Source: Pseudomonas frederiksbergensis
GTDB lineage: Bacteria > Pseudomonadota > Gammaproteobacteria > Pseudomonadales > Pseudomonadaceae
Length of the DNA stretch: 64,000 nt
Reading direction: 5' to 3'
NCBI RefSeq assembly: GCF_003732275.1
Contig: NZ_MOBM01000038.1
Location: 620,001-684,000, forward strand
The notes beneath the pieces are model-generated. The model worked only from the letters and a program-made list of their open reading frames with translations. It was not told the origin of the DNA and did no database searches. The translations under genes and the position numbers were made by a program. Below are positions 23,721 to 32,623 of the stretch, piece by piece (the first letter of the stretch is position 1; each line of letters opens with the position of its first letter).

Positions 23721-24188
23721 CTACAAAAGCCCTTTCACCATCGGAACACAAGCCAGCTGAAGCCCGGAGGGCGAATGGTAAATAGCAGGTTTGTCACCAA
23801 CGAAACCGCAGCGCCGGTAAAAGTCAGCTGCGTTCAACGTGGCGTCCAGATTGACTTCCCTCAGCCCCAAATCCCGTGCCAGGGATTCAAGGTAGTCCAA
23901 GACTCTCAAGCCAATACCACGTTGCATAAAGCTCGGGAGCACAAAGATCGCACCGATTTCGCTCCTCTCTAGGTCAAGCATTCCTGTCGCCACCGGTTCA
24001 CCCTGAATACAACCCAGATAAAAGTGTTTATCCATCAGGTCGCTATACCCGTCCTTGGCTGCTCCTGCCGTCCAGGCCAGCATTTGCTCCGTGGTATAGG
24101 CACCGATGCATTGATGCCGTATCGCTTGAAGGCGAATGTCGAACGCCATTTGGGCATCGCTATGCGTGGCTCGTCGAATCTCGAACAT
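23721..24188 (-). CDS. GNAT-family N-acetyltransferase
   Basis: 155 residues from the ATG at 24188 (GGAG 7 nt upstream; a start 12 nt earlier is weaker). The acetyl-CoA loop is clear in EIGAIFVLPSFMQRGIGLRV (motif A, Q/R-x-x-G-x-G/A) and the C-terminal NAADFYRRCGF is motif B. The substrate is not evident. A strong minus-strand terminator lies 36-65 nt upstream of the start and a 14-codon frame lies before that, hinting at attenuation. Confidence 0.82.
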   Translation of the reverse strand: MFEIRRATHSDAQMAFDIRLQAIRHQCIGAYTTEQMLAWTAGAAKDGYSDLMDKHFYLGCIQGEPVATGMLDLERSEIGAIFVLPSFMQRGIGLRVLDYLESLARDLGLREVNLDATLNAADFYRRCGFVGDKPAIYHSPSGLQLACVPMVKGLL

Positions 24189-24223
24189 TTCATTCTCCAT
24201 TAGCCATCGGTAGACGGAGAACT

Positions 24224-24253
24224 AAAAAGCCCCGTCCATTTCTGGCGGGGCCT
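24224..24253 (-). terminator. intrinsic terminator between the puuR-like gene and the GNAT gene
   Basis: On the minus strand GCCCCG pairs with CGGGGC and is followed by TTTTTAG. It terminates leftward transcription 36 nt before the GNAT start, either from the puuR-like gene or as an attenuator. Confidence 0.75.
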
Positions 24254-24288
24254 TGGGTTTTTACGTCAAATTCTATGAACGCATGACC

Positions 24289-24333
24289 TCATGGCCCGCC
24301 AGAGGCGGTCATGGAGGAGCACATCATGTTCAT
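24289..24333 (-). CDS. possible 14-residue leader peptide
   Basis: ATG at 24333 opens MNMMCSSMTASGGP, stop at 24289, with four Met codons. It overlaps a CCGCC/GGCGG hairpin and precedes the terminator at 24224 by about 35 nt, the layout of an attenuator leader. There is no strong ribosome site and no clear single-amino-acid run beyond Met, so this is speculative. Confidence 0.25.
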   Translation of the reverse strand: MNMMCSSMTASGGP

Positions 24334-24423
24334 GTGGCGTGTGTAGGTCATGGGCAGATAGTGTTTTGGATGATCCGGGTTGTCAATCGTGCAGCGGAAT
24401 GATTAGGAACAGTACCCGGATTT

Positions 24424-24467
24424 ACGACTGCTTCGCAGCCGAACGCAGTCTTCGGCAGCTGCTACAG
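24424..24467. repeat. REP-like element, third class
   Basis: GACTGCTTCGCAGCC...TTCGGCAGCTGCTACAGG is an imperfect stem-loop of the same kind as the AGCTCCTACA class at 38499. It sits at the 3' end of the puuR-like gene and its end (CTACAGGTTT) is also kept beside the remnant at 21277. Confidence 0.5.
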
Positions 24468-24488
24468 GTTTGATATTCGCTATCGAGA

Positions 24489-25037
24489 TCAGAAGTTAGC
24501 CGGGGTGTTGGCGCTGATGATTTCCGCCTCATCCGCCCCAATATTCCGAAACCGATGTGGCAGCGTCGTCGGAAAGTAATACCCATCCCCGGCATTCAGC
24601 ACACTAATCTGCCCATCCACCGTCAGCTCAACCGTGCCACGGGTTACGAGCCCACACTCCTCCCCTTCAGCATGCACGATGGGCTCTTCGCCAGAACTCG
24701 CCCCAGGCGCGTACTGCTCGCGCAAAAGCCGCATCTGCCGACTCGGCACCGAAGCGCCGATCAGCAATAACCGCAGCCCATGACGCCCGAGATCCGGCTG
24801 CTCATTGGCGCGGAACACGTATTGATGCTCACGCGGCGGTTGGTCGAAGGTGAAGAAGTCCGCCAAGGACATGGGAATGCCTTCGAGCAGTTTTTTCAGG
24901 GAGCTGACGGAGGGGCTGACCCGATTCTGTTCGATCAGGGAAATGGTGGCATTGGTGACGCCGCTACGCCGGGCCAGCTCGCGCTGGGACAGTTTGTAGC
25001 TTTCGCGTACTAATTTGAGTCGTGAGCCCGTGTCCAT
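24489..25037 (-). CDS. puuR: PuuR-like regulator: XRE helix-turn-helix plus cupin
   Basis: 182 residues. Residues 5-60 are an XRE HTH (LVRESYKLSQRELARRSGV, ISLIEQNRVSPSVSSLKK); residues 105-180 are a cupin sensor (EEPIVHAEGEECGLVTRGTV, LNAGDGYYFPTTLPHRF). This is the architecture and length of PuuR, the repressor of glutamylated-putrescine catabolism. It lies at the end of the puuA-C-B run, with a REPIN-filled gap of 544 nt between. Two fragments of a second copy are found at 21277 and 23640. Confidence 0.85.
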   Translation of the reverse strand: MDTGSRLKLVRESYKLSQRELARRSGVTNATISLIEQNRVSPSVSSLKKLLEGIPMSLADFFTFDQPPREHQYVFRANEQPDLGRHGLRLLLIGASVPSRQMRLLREQYAPGASSGEEPIVHAEGEECGLVTRGTVELTVDGQISVLNAGDGYYFPTTLPHRFRNIGADEAEIISANTPANF

Positions 25038-25235
25038 GACAGCCTTATGCGAAGAATACTTAAGGGGTAATGGGGGTGGGTGGCGGGCGACTGGTGGCCG
25101 CGGATTTCGCCGTTTCCCGTCCCGGAACCGTGGAAGGCGGGTATTAAATCACGTTTGTTGGTGTTGCTCAGCAGGTTCGATAAACGGCAGATAAATCGAA
25201 TAGGTGAATGATAGTCGTCCGTCCATGTCCGAAAC

Positions 25236-25330
25236 CTGTGGGAGCGAGCCTGCTCGCGATAGCGGTGGGTCAGGTGACATCAATGTTGACTGTGCTGACC
25301 TCTTCGCGAGCAAGCCCGCTCCCACAGGGG
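25236..25330. repeat. REPIN, GTGGGAGCGAGC class
   Basis: Inverted arms CTGTGGGAGCGAGCCTGCTC and GAGCAAGCCCGCTCCCACAG around a spacer with ACATCAATGTTGAC. First of two REPINs in the 25038-25581 gap, which otherwise holds no gene; a lone truncated arm follows at 25506. Confidence 0.9.
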
Positions 25331-25371
25331 TCGGTGCTGTTCGCAAAATTTGTGTATGTCGCCAATTCCCT

Positions 25372-25462
25372 TGTGGGAGCGAGCCTGCTCGCGATAGCGG
25401 TGTTTCAGGCGACATCGATGGCGGCTGATATGGCCTCATCGCGAGCAGGCTCGCTCCCACAG
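25372..25462. repeat. REPIN, GTGGGAGCGAGC class
   Basis: Second REPIN of the gap, same arms and orientation as the one at 25236, spacer containing CGACATCGATG. Confidence 0.9.
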
Positions 25463-25581
25463 TTTGGTCCCGGTCGACCACCAATTTGGTGTTCGGCCTG
25501 GATTTCTGTGGGAGCGGTGCCCTGCTATGGCTGGCATTGGCCGGCGGCACATTTTTGGGATGGCCGCCGGTAAGGTTCTAC

Positions 25582-26865
25582 TTAGATGCCGAAGCGGTCG
25601 CGTAGCGCGTAATACGCGGCGCCCATGGCGGTGAGCGGGGCCTGGAAGGTGCGGCCGCCGAGCATGGGCATGTGCGGCAGGGAGGCGAAGGCGTCGAAGC
25701 GTTCGGCGTCGCCGCGGATCATTTCCGAGATGAGTTTGCCGGCCAGGTGCGAACAGGTGACGCCGTGGCCGCTGTAGCCTTGCATGTAGTAGGCGTTTTT
25801 CTCGATGCGGCCGAATTGCGGCATGCGGGACATGGTCAGCAGGAAATTGCCGGTCCAGCGGTAGTCGATTTTCACGTCCTTGAGTTGCGGGAAGGTCTTG
25901 AGGATTTTTGGTTTGATCAGTTGTTCGATGTCGTCCGGCTCGCGGGCGCCGTAGACCACGCCGCCACCGTACAGCAGGCGGTTGTCGGCGGTGAGGCGGT
26001 AGTAGTCGAGCAGGTAGTTGCAGTCTTCGACGCAGTAGTTGTTGGTGATGAGGCTGCGAGCGACTCGTTCGGACAGCGGTTCGGTGACGACGATTTGCGA
26101 ACCGCAGGGCATGCTTTTGCGCGTGACGCGGTTGTCGAGGTCTTGAGGCAGGTAGGCGTTGCCGGCGATCAGCAGGTACTTGGCCCGTACCACACCTTTG
26201 GCGGTGCGCACGGTGATGGGTTCACCGTAGGTGATTTCCACGGCGGCGGATTGTTCGTAGATTTTGCCGCCCAGGCTGATAATCGCGGCGGCTTCACCGA
26301 GGGCCAGGTTCAGCGGGTGAACGTGGCCGCCCTGCATGTCGAGCAGGCCGCCGACGTAGTTGTCGCAACCCACTTCGCGCTTGATGTCAGCCGCGTCGAG
26401 CATTCTCAGGTTTTTGTTGCCGTAGCGTTCCCAGCTGCTCTTCTGTTCGGCCAGGCCGTTGAGTTGTTTTTTGTTCAGCGCTGCGAAGATGCCGCCGGGG
26501 CGGTAATCGCATTTGATGTCGTATTCCTTGATGCGCGAACGGATGATGTCGGCGCCTTCGAAGATCATGCTGCCGAGCACTTCGGCGGTTTTATCGCCGT
26601 AGCGTTCTTCAATGACATCGACGTCGCGGCTATAGGAGTTGACCAGTTGGCCGCCGTTGCGACCACTGGCGCCGAAGCCGACTTTGGCGGCTTCCAGTAC
26701 GGTGACGCTGTAACCCGCTTCGCTGAGGAACAGCGCCGAGGACAGACCGGTGTAGCCGGCGCCGATCACGCAGACGTCGCATTCCACCAGCTCTTCAAGC
26801 ATCGGGAAGTCGGCTGTGTGATTGCGGGTCGCGGCGTAGTAGCTGTTTACATGGGTTTGTTTCAT
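25582..26865 (-). CDS. puuB: gamma-glutamylputrescine oxidoreductase (PuuB), FAD-dependent
   Basis: 427 residues from the ATG at 26865 (CGGAGA 7 nt upstream). The DAO-type FAD motif is VCVIGAGYTGLSSALFLSEAG (about 31-51), with FGASGRNGGQL following as in PuuB/OrdL proteins, and GYSGHGVTCSHLAGKL near the C-terminus. It oxidises gamma-glutamylputrescine (or other glutamylated polyamine) to the aldehyde used by PuuC 52 nt upstream in the same operon. Confidence 0.88.
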   Translation of the reverse strand: MKQTHVNSYYAATRNHTADFPMLEELVECDVCVIGAGYTGLSSALFLSEAGYSVTVLEAAKVGFGASGRNGGQLVNSYSRDVDVIEERYGDKTAEVLGSMIFEGADIIRSRIKEYDIKCDYRPGGIFAALNKKQLNGLAEQKSSWERYGNKNLRMLDAADIKREVGCDNYVGGLLDMQGGHVHPLNLALGEAAAIISLGGKIYEQSAAVEITYGEPITVRTAKGVVRAKYLLIAGNAYLPQDLDNRVTRKSMPCGSQIVVTEPLSERVARSLITNNYCVEDCNYLLDYYRLTADNRLLYGGGVVYGAREPDDIEQLIKPKILKTFPQLKDVKIDYRWTGNFLLTMSRMPQFGRIEKNAYYMQGYSGHGVTCSHLAGKLISEMIRGDAERFDAFASLPHMPMLGGRTFQAPLTAMGAAYYALRDRFGI

Positions 26866-26917
26866 AGGTTTCTCCGATGGCCGCAAACGCTCGCCTGCGA
26901 CCGCCGCTGTAAAAGTG

Positions 26918-28408
26918 TTAGAGCTTGATCCAGGTCGCTTTGAGTTCGGTGTATTTGTCGAACGCGTGCAGCGATTTGTCCCGACCGTTACCCGACTGTT
27001 TGAACCCACCGAACGGCGCGGTCATGTCGCCGCCGTCGTACTGGTTGACCCAGACGCTGCCGGCGCGCAAACCGCGAGCGAAGGTATGAGCCTTGCTGAG
27101 GTTGCTGGTCCACACGCCAGCGGCGAGGCCGAAGATGCTGTCGTTGGCAATCGCCAGTGCTTCTTCAGCGGTGTCGAAGGTGATCAGCGACAGCACCGGG
27201 CCGAAAATCTCTTCCCGGGCGATGGTCATGGCGTTGGTCACGCCGTCGAAAATCGCCGGTTCCACGTACAGGCCGCCGGTGCGTTCGAGGGTACGATTGC
27301 CGCCAGCGATCAGTTGCGCACCCTGGTCTTTACCGATCTGGATGTAGCGCAGCACGTTCTCCAGTTGGCGCTGATCGACGACCGCGCCGACGGTGGTGTC
27401 AGGATCGAGGGCATGCCCCGGTTTCCACGCTTGCAGTGCTTCCACCAGCAGCGCAATGAACTGCTCGCGAATCGAGCGCTCCACCAGCAAGCGCGAACCG
27501 GCGGTGCAGACTTCGCCTTGGTTGAAGGCAATCGCACCAGCCGCTGCTTGTGCTGCTGCGCGCAAATCCGGCGCATCGGCGAACACCACGTTCGGGCTCT
27601 TCCCCCCTGCTTCGAGCCAGACGCGTTTCATGTTGCTTTGCCCGGCGTAGATCAGCAGTTGCTTGGCAATCGCCGTGGAGCCGGTGAAGGCCAGCACGTC
27701 GACGTCCATGTGCAACGCCAGCGCTTTACCGACGGTGTGACCGAAGCCTGGCAGGACGTTGAACACGCCTTTGGGGATGCCGGCGTCGAGCGCCAATTGC
27801 GCGATGCGAATGGCCGTCAGCGGTGACTTTTCCGAAGGCTTGAGGATGAACGAGTTGCCTGCCGCCAGGGCCGGGGCGAACTTCCAGCTGGCCATGATCA
27901 GCGGGAAATTCCACGGCACGATGGCAGCGACGACGCCCGCTGGTTCGCGGGTGATGAGGCCGAGTTGATCGTGCGGTGTGGCGGCGACTTCGTCGTAGAT
28001 TTTGTCGATGGCCTCGGCGCTCCAGCGGATCGCGTTGGCGGTCGCAGGGATGTCGATGCTCATGGAATCGCTGATCGGTTTACCCATGTCGAGGGTTTCG
28101 AGCAGTGCCAGTTCTTCCTGGTTTTGCAGAATCAGATCAGCGAAACGAATCAGGATGCGCTTGCGCTCGGCCGGGGGCAGTTTGGCCCAGATGCCGGATT
28201 CAAAGGTGCGGCGTGCAACCTGCACGGCGGCATTGGCGTCGGCTTCGTCGGTGCTGGCGATATTCGCCAGAAAGCGGCCGTCGACCGGGCTGATGCATTC
28301 GAAGGTATCGCCGCTGAGTGCCGGGCGATATTGGCCGTCGATGAATGCGCGGCCTTCTAGCGTCAAGGACTGGAAGCGTTGCTCCCAGTCGCTGCGAGTG
28401 TTTGTCAT
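26918..28408 (-). CDS. puuC: gamma-glutamyl-gamma-aminobutyraldehyde dehydrogenase (PuuC)
   Basis: 496 residues, full-length ALDH. IVPWNFP, the base Glu in LEAGGKSPN, the nucleophile Cys in NQGEVCTAGSR and EEIFGPVLS are present; the C-terminus KSLHAFDKYTELKATWIKL is typical of PuuC/AldH. Uses NAD(P)+. Located between PuuA and PuuB in a leftward operon, so the glutamylated aldehyde is the expected substrate. The ribosome site (AGAG) is weak. Confidence 0.88.
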   Translation of the reverse strand: MTNTRSDWEQRFQSLTLEGRAFIDGQYRPALSGDTFECISPVDGRFLANIASTDEADANAAVQVARRTFESGIWAKLPPAERKRILIRFADLILQNQEELALLETLDMGKPISDSMSIDIPATANAIRWSAEAIDKIYDEVAATPHDQLGLITREPAGVVAAIVPWNFPLIMASWKFAPALAAGNSFILKPSEKSPLTAIRIAQLALDAGIPKGVFNVLPGFGHTVGKALALHMDVDVLAFTGSTAIAKQLLIYAGQSNMKRVWLEAGGKSPNVVFADAPDLRAAAQAAAGAIAFNQGEVCTAGSRLLVERSIREQFIALLVEALQAWKPGHALDPDTTVGAVVDQRQLENVLRYIQIGKDQGAQLIAGGNRTLERTGGLYVEPAIFDGVTNAMTIAREEIFGPVLSLITFDTAEEALAIANDSIFGLAAGVWTSNLSKAHTFARGLRAGSVWVNQYDGGDMTAPFGGFKQSGNGRDKSLHAFDKYTELKATWIKL

Positions 28409-28484
28409 TGTTGTGACTCTACGCAGAGGAATAAGTAGTCGTCGGACTAAAGCCGACCAATTAACGATCAGAAAACCACGATCA

Positions 28485-28576
28485 CTGTGGGAGCGAGCCT
28501 GCTCGCGATGGCAGAGTGTCAGGCAACATCAATGTTGACTGTGCCGCCCTCATCGCGAGCAGGCTCGCTCCCACAG
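28485..28576. repeat. REPIN between puuC and puuA
   Basis: Inverted CTGTGGGAGCGAGCCTGCTC arms, spacer with ACATCAATGTTGACTGTG nearly identical to that at 25236. Sitting inside the operon, it could stabilise or process the mRNA between the two genes. Confidence 0.9.
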
Positions 28577-28615
28577 TTGATCGGCGTTGTTCGCAAAGCC
28601 TGCGCATGCAGTCCA

Positions 28616-29992
28616 TCAAACCGTATGCAAGTACCAGTTGTACTCAAGATCGGAGATGGAGTTTTCGAACTCGGCCAGCTCGCTTTCCTTGCACGCGACG
28701 AACACGTCGATGTACAGCGGGTCGATGTAGCGCGCCATGACTTCGCTGTCGTCCAGCTCGCGCAAGGCGTCGCGCAGGTTGTTCGGCAGGCTCTGTTCGT
28801 TCTGCTCGTAGCTGTTGCCTTCCACCGGGGCGCCCGGTTCGATTTCGTTGGTCAGGCCGTGGTGAATACCGGCCAAAACAGAAGCCATCAACAGGTACGG
28901 GTTGGCATCGGCGCCGGCTACACGATGCTCGATGCGCACAGCATCCGCCGAACCGGTTGGCACGCGTACCGCAACGGTACGGTTGTCGATGCCCCAGCTT
29001 GGCGAGTTCGGTACGTAGAACTGCGCGCCGAAACGTCGGTACGAGTTGACGTTCGGGCAGAGGAACGCCATCTGCGCCGGCAGGGTCTCGAGCACACCGC
29101 CGATCGCGTGACGCAGTGCGGTGTTCTGCTCGGGATCCTCGCTGGCAAAAATGTTGTTGCCTTCTTTGTCGAGAATCGAAATATGCACGTGCAAACCATT
29201 GCCCGCCTGGCCCGGATACGGCTTGGCCATGAAGGTGGTGTCCATCTCGTGGTCGTAGGCGATGTTCTTCACCAGACGCTTGAGCAACACCGCGTAGTCG
29301 CAGGCCTTTATAGGGTCGCAGACGTGATGCAGGTTCACTTCGAATTGCGCCGGGGCGCTTTCCTTGACGATGGCGTCGGCAGGAATGCCCTGCTCTTTCG
29401 CGCCTTCGAGGATGTCTTGCAGGCAGTCGACGTATTCGTCCAGATCATCGATCAGATACACCTGAGTCGAGTGCGGACGTTTGCCGGACACCGGCGAGCG
29501 TGGTGACTGCGGACGACCGTTCACGTTGTCCTGGTCGATCAGATAGAACTCCAGTTCGAAGGCTGCGCAAATGGTCAGGCCCATGTCATCGAACTTGCTC
29601 ACCACCTGACGCAGCACTTCGCGCGGGTCAGCGAAGAACGGCTGACCTTCGAGTTCGTGCATGGTCATTAACAGCTGCGCGGTCGGGCGCTTCTGCCAGG
29701 GTTCGATGCTCAGGGTATTGGGGATGGGAAAGCAGATGCGATCCGAGTCGCCGATGTCCAGACCCAGGCCAGTGCTTTCCACCGTCGAGCCGTTGATGTC
29801 CAGCGCAAACAGTGACGCCGGGAGGTTGATGCCTTTTTCGTAAACCTTATGAAGACTGGTGCGTTCGATGCGCTTGCCGCGCACCACACCGTTCATATCC
29901 GCAATCAGAAGGTCGACGTACAAAACCTCAGGATATTTCTTAAGGAATGCGTTTGCTTCGTTGAGTTGAACGGCACGCAGAGGGACCGACAT
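28616..29992 (-). CDS. puuA: gamma-glutamylpolyamine synthetase (PuuA/SpuI type, glutamine synthetase fold)
   Basis: 458 residues. Glutamine synthetase signature stretches are ELEFYLID and FEVNLHH (metal site), FMAKPYPGQAGNGLHVHISI, the ATP-site NSYRRF and RIEHRVAGADANPYLL. It lacks the adenylylation-site loop of GlnA. Ligates glutamate to putrescine or related diamines using ATP, the entry step of the pathway. First gene of the leftward puu operon, divergent from puuD. Confidence 0.88.
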   Translation of the reverse strand: MSVPLRAVQLNEANAFLKKYPEVLYVDLLIADMNGVVRGKRIERTSLHKVYEKGINLPASLFALDINGSTVESTGLGLDIGDSDRICFPIPNTLSIEPWQKRPTAQLLMTMHELEGQPFFADPREVLRQVVSKFDDMGLTICAAFELEFYLIDQDNVNGRPQSPRSPVSGKRPHSTQVYLIDDLDEYVDCLQDILEGAKEQGIPADAIVKESAPAQFEVNLHHVCDPIKACDYAVLLKRLVKNIAYDHEMDTTFMAKPYPGQAGNGLHVHISILDKEGNNIFASEDPEQNTALRHAIGGVLETLPAQMAFLCPNVNSYRRFGAQFYVPNSPSWGIDNRTVAVRVPTGSADAVRIEHRVAGADANPYLLMASVLAGIHHGLTNEIEPGAPVEGNSYEQNEQSLPNNLRDALRELDDSEVMARYIDPLYIDVFVACKESELAEFENSISDLEYNWYLHTV

Positions 29993-30201
29993 GATGCACC
30001 TATTAGCTGTTAATTATTATGTTCACCACCCTTTCACGAGCCCAGTCAATCCGAAAGGCAAAGTGAAGTCAATAGCGAACACCTGGCCTTTCAACCTTTA
30101 TTTTCGGGCCTTTTTAGGGCACAAGAGTGTCAATTAAGGCTTGCGCACCGCGTAAACCCTGAAGATCGGACGCGTGGCGTTTAGAATTTTTTACATGAGA
30201 G

Positions 30202-30220
30202 TTGTTAATTAAAATCAACA
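30202..30220. promoter_or_regulatory. AT-rich imperfect palindrome in the puuA/puuD intergenic region
   Basis: GTTG-TTAATTAAAAT-CAAC lies 70 nt upstream of the puuD start, in the divergent promoter region. A candidate PuuR site by location only. Confidence 0.3.
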
Positions 30221-30272
30221 AGGCTAAGCTCCGGAAAAGCTCGTTCAAGTGTGAAACTTCGAGGTGATAAAA

Positions 30273-31034
30273 ATGGCATTCAAGCCATTGATCGGCGTTA
30301 CTGCGTGCGTCAAACAGATTGGCCTGCACCCCTACCACGTCAGCGGCGACAAGTATTTGCGTGCTGTCAGCGTCGCGGCTTTGGGGTTGCCAGTGGTCAT
30401 TCCTTCCTTAGGCGATCTGACCGAAATCGATGACCTGCTCGCGCAGCTCGACGGTCTGTTGCTGACCGGATCGCCGTCGAATGTGGAGCCCTTCCACTAT
30501 CAAGGCCCGGCCAGTGCCCCCGGCACGGATCACGATCCGCAACGGGACGCCACCACCCTGCCCTTATTGCGCGCAGCCATTGCCGCCGGTGTTCCGGTGC
30601 TCGGCATCTGCCGGGGTTTTCAGGAAATGAACGTGGCGTTCGGCGGCAGCCTGCATCAGAAGGTGCATGAACTGCCCGGCTACCTCGATCACCGCGAAGC
30701 GGATCACCCGGACCTGGCGGTGCAGTACGCAGCGGCCCATGCGGTGAATGTGCAGCCGGGTGGTGTGTTCGAAGCGCTGGACCTGCCGCAGGTGTTCCAG
30801 GTGAATTCGATTCACAGCCAGGGCATCGACCGGCTCGCTCCCGGCCTGCGCGCTGAAGCTGTCGCGCCGGATGGTTTGATCGAGGCGATCTCCGTCGATC
30901 ACAGCAAGGCCTTCGCTGTCGGCGTGCAATGGCACCCGGAATGGCAGGTGCTTTCGAATCCCCCCTATTTGAGTATTTTCCAGGCGTTTGGCGATGCGTG
31001 CCGGCAACGGGCGGCGCTGCGTAATACGCGCTGA
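30273..31034 (+). CDS. puuD: gamma-glutamyl-GABA hydrolase (PuuD/SpuA), class I glutamine amidotransferase fold
   Basis: 253 residues. The ATG at 30273 has GAGGTG 8 nt upstream. The nucleophile elbow is GICRGFQEMNVAFGG and the catalytic His is in VQWHPEWQ, followed by the Glu, as in peptidase C26 enzymes. It releases glutamate and GABA from gamma-glutamyl-GABA. It heads the rightward unit with the polyamine transporter, although a 446-nt gap with nested REPs lies between. Confidence 0.87.
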   Translation: MAFKPLIGVTACVKQIGLHPYHVSGDKYLRAVSVAALGLPVVIPSLGDLTEIDDLLAQLDGLLLTGSPSNVEPFHYQGPASAPGTDHDPQRDATTLPLLRAAIAAGVPVLGICRGFQEMNVAFGGSLHQKVHELPGYLDHREADHPDLAVQYAAAHAVNVQPGGVFEALDLPQVFQVNSIHSQGIDRLAPGLRAEAVAPDGLIEAISVDHSKAFAVGVQWHPEWQVLSNPPYLSIFQAFGDACRQRAALRNTR

Positions 31035-31210
31035 CTTCAAAAAAGCATTCAACGATTTAACTGCCCCCGTGAGTTTGGCGGGCGTGCCTTTGCGCGCTGG
31101 TCGCTCACGTAATAGATGAACCGCAATAACAACAAGTACGACCAGGCAGCCAGGATGGCGGTGCCGAATAAGCCCGATCGGTATGGGCCAGTGATTCAAA
31201 TGCAAATCCC

Positions 31211-31378
31211 CTTGTGGGAGCGGGCTTGTGTGGCGAGGGGGCTTGCCCCCCGTTCGATTGCGAAGCAATCGTCAATCGGTCACCGCTTTCTAATTCAAGA
31301 TCGCGGCGACTGATTCAGGGGCGCTTCGCACCCCAACGGGGGCAAGCCCCCTCGCCACACAAGCCTCGCTCCCACAGG
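31211..31378. repeat. nested REPINs: TGTGGCGAGGG pair inside a GTGGGAGCG pair
   Basis: Outer arms 31211-31228 (CTTGTGGGAGCGGGCTTG) and 31360-31378 (CAAGCCTCGCTCCCACAGG); inner arms 31228-31250 (TGTGGCGAGGGGGCTTGCCC) and 31339-31359. The inner pair begins exactly where the outer arm ends on both sides. Confidence 0.85.
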
Positions 31379-31480
31379 GGATCTTCGCGGAATTGACTGG
31401 CACCGTACGGCTTGGGCTTGCAATCCACTCTTAAGTCAGGCCGCGTTGGCCCGACGACTGAAACCTGTTGGGAGTTTCAT

Positions 31481-32623
31481 ATGGCAAACGCCTCCAGCAT
31501 CTACAGGAAGGCTCTTGAAGGTCACCAGGCACCGAAAAAGGTGTTGGTGAAAGTCGACCGCGTCACCAAGAAATTCGACGAAACCACCGCCGTGGACGAT
31601 GTGTCCCTGGAGATCCATCAAGGGGAAATCTTCGCCCTGCTCGGCGGTTCCGGCTCGGGTAAATCGACGCTGCTGCGCATGCTCGCCGGCTTCGAGCGCC
31701 CGACCGAAGGGCGGATTCTGCTCGACGGTGTCGACATCACCGACATGCCGCCCTACGAACGGCCGATCAACATGATGTTCCAGTCCTACGCACTGTTCCC
31801 GCACATGACGGTGGCGCAGAACATCGCCTTCGGCCTCAAGCAGGACCGTTTGCCCGCCAGCGAAATCGACGCTCGGGTGGAGGAGATGCTGCGGCTGGTA
31901 CACATGACGCAATACGCCAAACGCAAGCCGCATCAGTTGTCCGGCGGCCAGCGTCAGCGTGTCGCCCTCGCCCGTTCCTTGGCCAAGCGTCCGAAGCTGT
32001 TGTTGCTCGACGAACCGATGGGCGCACTGGATAAAAAGCTGCGCTCACAGATGCAACTGGAGTTGGTGCAAATCATCGAGCGCGTCGGCGTGACCTGCGT
32101 GATGGTGACCCACGACCAGGAAGAAGCCATGACCATGGCCGAACGCATCGCGATCATGCACTTGGGCTGGATCGCCCAGATCGGCAGCCCGGTCGACATT
32201 TATGAAGCCCCGGTCAGCCGCATGGTCTGTGAGTTCATCGGCAACGTGAACGCCTTCGACGGCACCGTGGTCGAGGATCTGGAAGGTCACGCGATCATTC
32301 ACAGCCCGGATCTGCAACAGAAGATCTACGTCGGCCACGGCGTGAGTACGTCGGTGCAGGACAAGTCGATCACCTACGCCATCCGTCCAGAAAAAATGCT
32401 GGTCAGCACCCTCAAACCCGAGACTCGCTACAACTGGTCAGAAGGCAAGGTGCATGACATCGCCTACCTCGGCGGCCACTCGGTGTTTTACGTGGAACTG
32501 CCCGGCGGCAAGATCGTCCAGTCGTTCATGGCCAACGCCGAACGCCGTGGCGCCCGCCCGACCTGGGACGATCAGGTCTACGTGTGGTGGGAAGACGACA
32601 GCGGCGTGGTACTGCGCTCATGA
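31481..32623 (+). CDS. potG: polyamine ABC transporter, ATP-binding subunit (PotG/SpuF)
   Basis: 380 residues; ATG 31481 has GGGAG 8 nt upstream. Walker A GGSGSGKST, signature LSGGQRQRVALARSL, Walker B LLLLDEPMGALDKKL, His switch VTHDQEEAMT, and the C-terminal TOBE regulatory domain (IRPEKMLVST, AYLGGHSVFYV). This is the PotG/PotA class. First of four tightly linked transporter genes. Confidence 0.9.
   Translation: MANASSIYRKALEGHQAPKKVLVKVDRVTKKFDETTAVDDVSLEIHQGEIFALLGGSGSGKSTLLRMLAGFERPTEGRILLDGVDITDMPPYERPINMMFQSYALFPHMTVAQNIAFGLKQDRLPASEIDARVEEMLRLVHMTQYAKRKPHQLSGGQRQRVALARSLAKRPKLLLLDEPMGALDKKLRSQMQLELVQIIERVGVTCVMVTHDQEEAMTMAERIAIMHLGWIAQIGSPVDIYEAPVSRMVCEFIGNVNAFDGTVVEDLEGHAIIHSPDLQQKIYVGHGVSTSVQDKSITYAIRPEKMLVSTLKPETRYNWSEGKVHDIAYLGGHSVFYVELPGGKIVQSFMANAERRGARPTWDDQVYVWWEDDSGVVLRS

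Noticed and set aside
24289..24333. A trp- or phe-type attenuator
   Set aside because: The mini-frame contains no run of Trp or Phe codons; only a methionine-rich pattern, so no such assignment is made.
25236..25462. Regularly spaced repeats resembling a CRISPR array
   Set aside because: The units are inverted REP arms forming hairpins, with spacers similar to each other, and no cas genes are present.
25672..26928. 418-codon plus-strand frame opposite puuB
   Set aside because: Antisense shadow of the FAD enzyme, whose Rossmann motif is on the minus strand.
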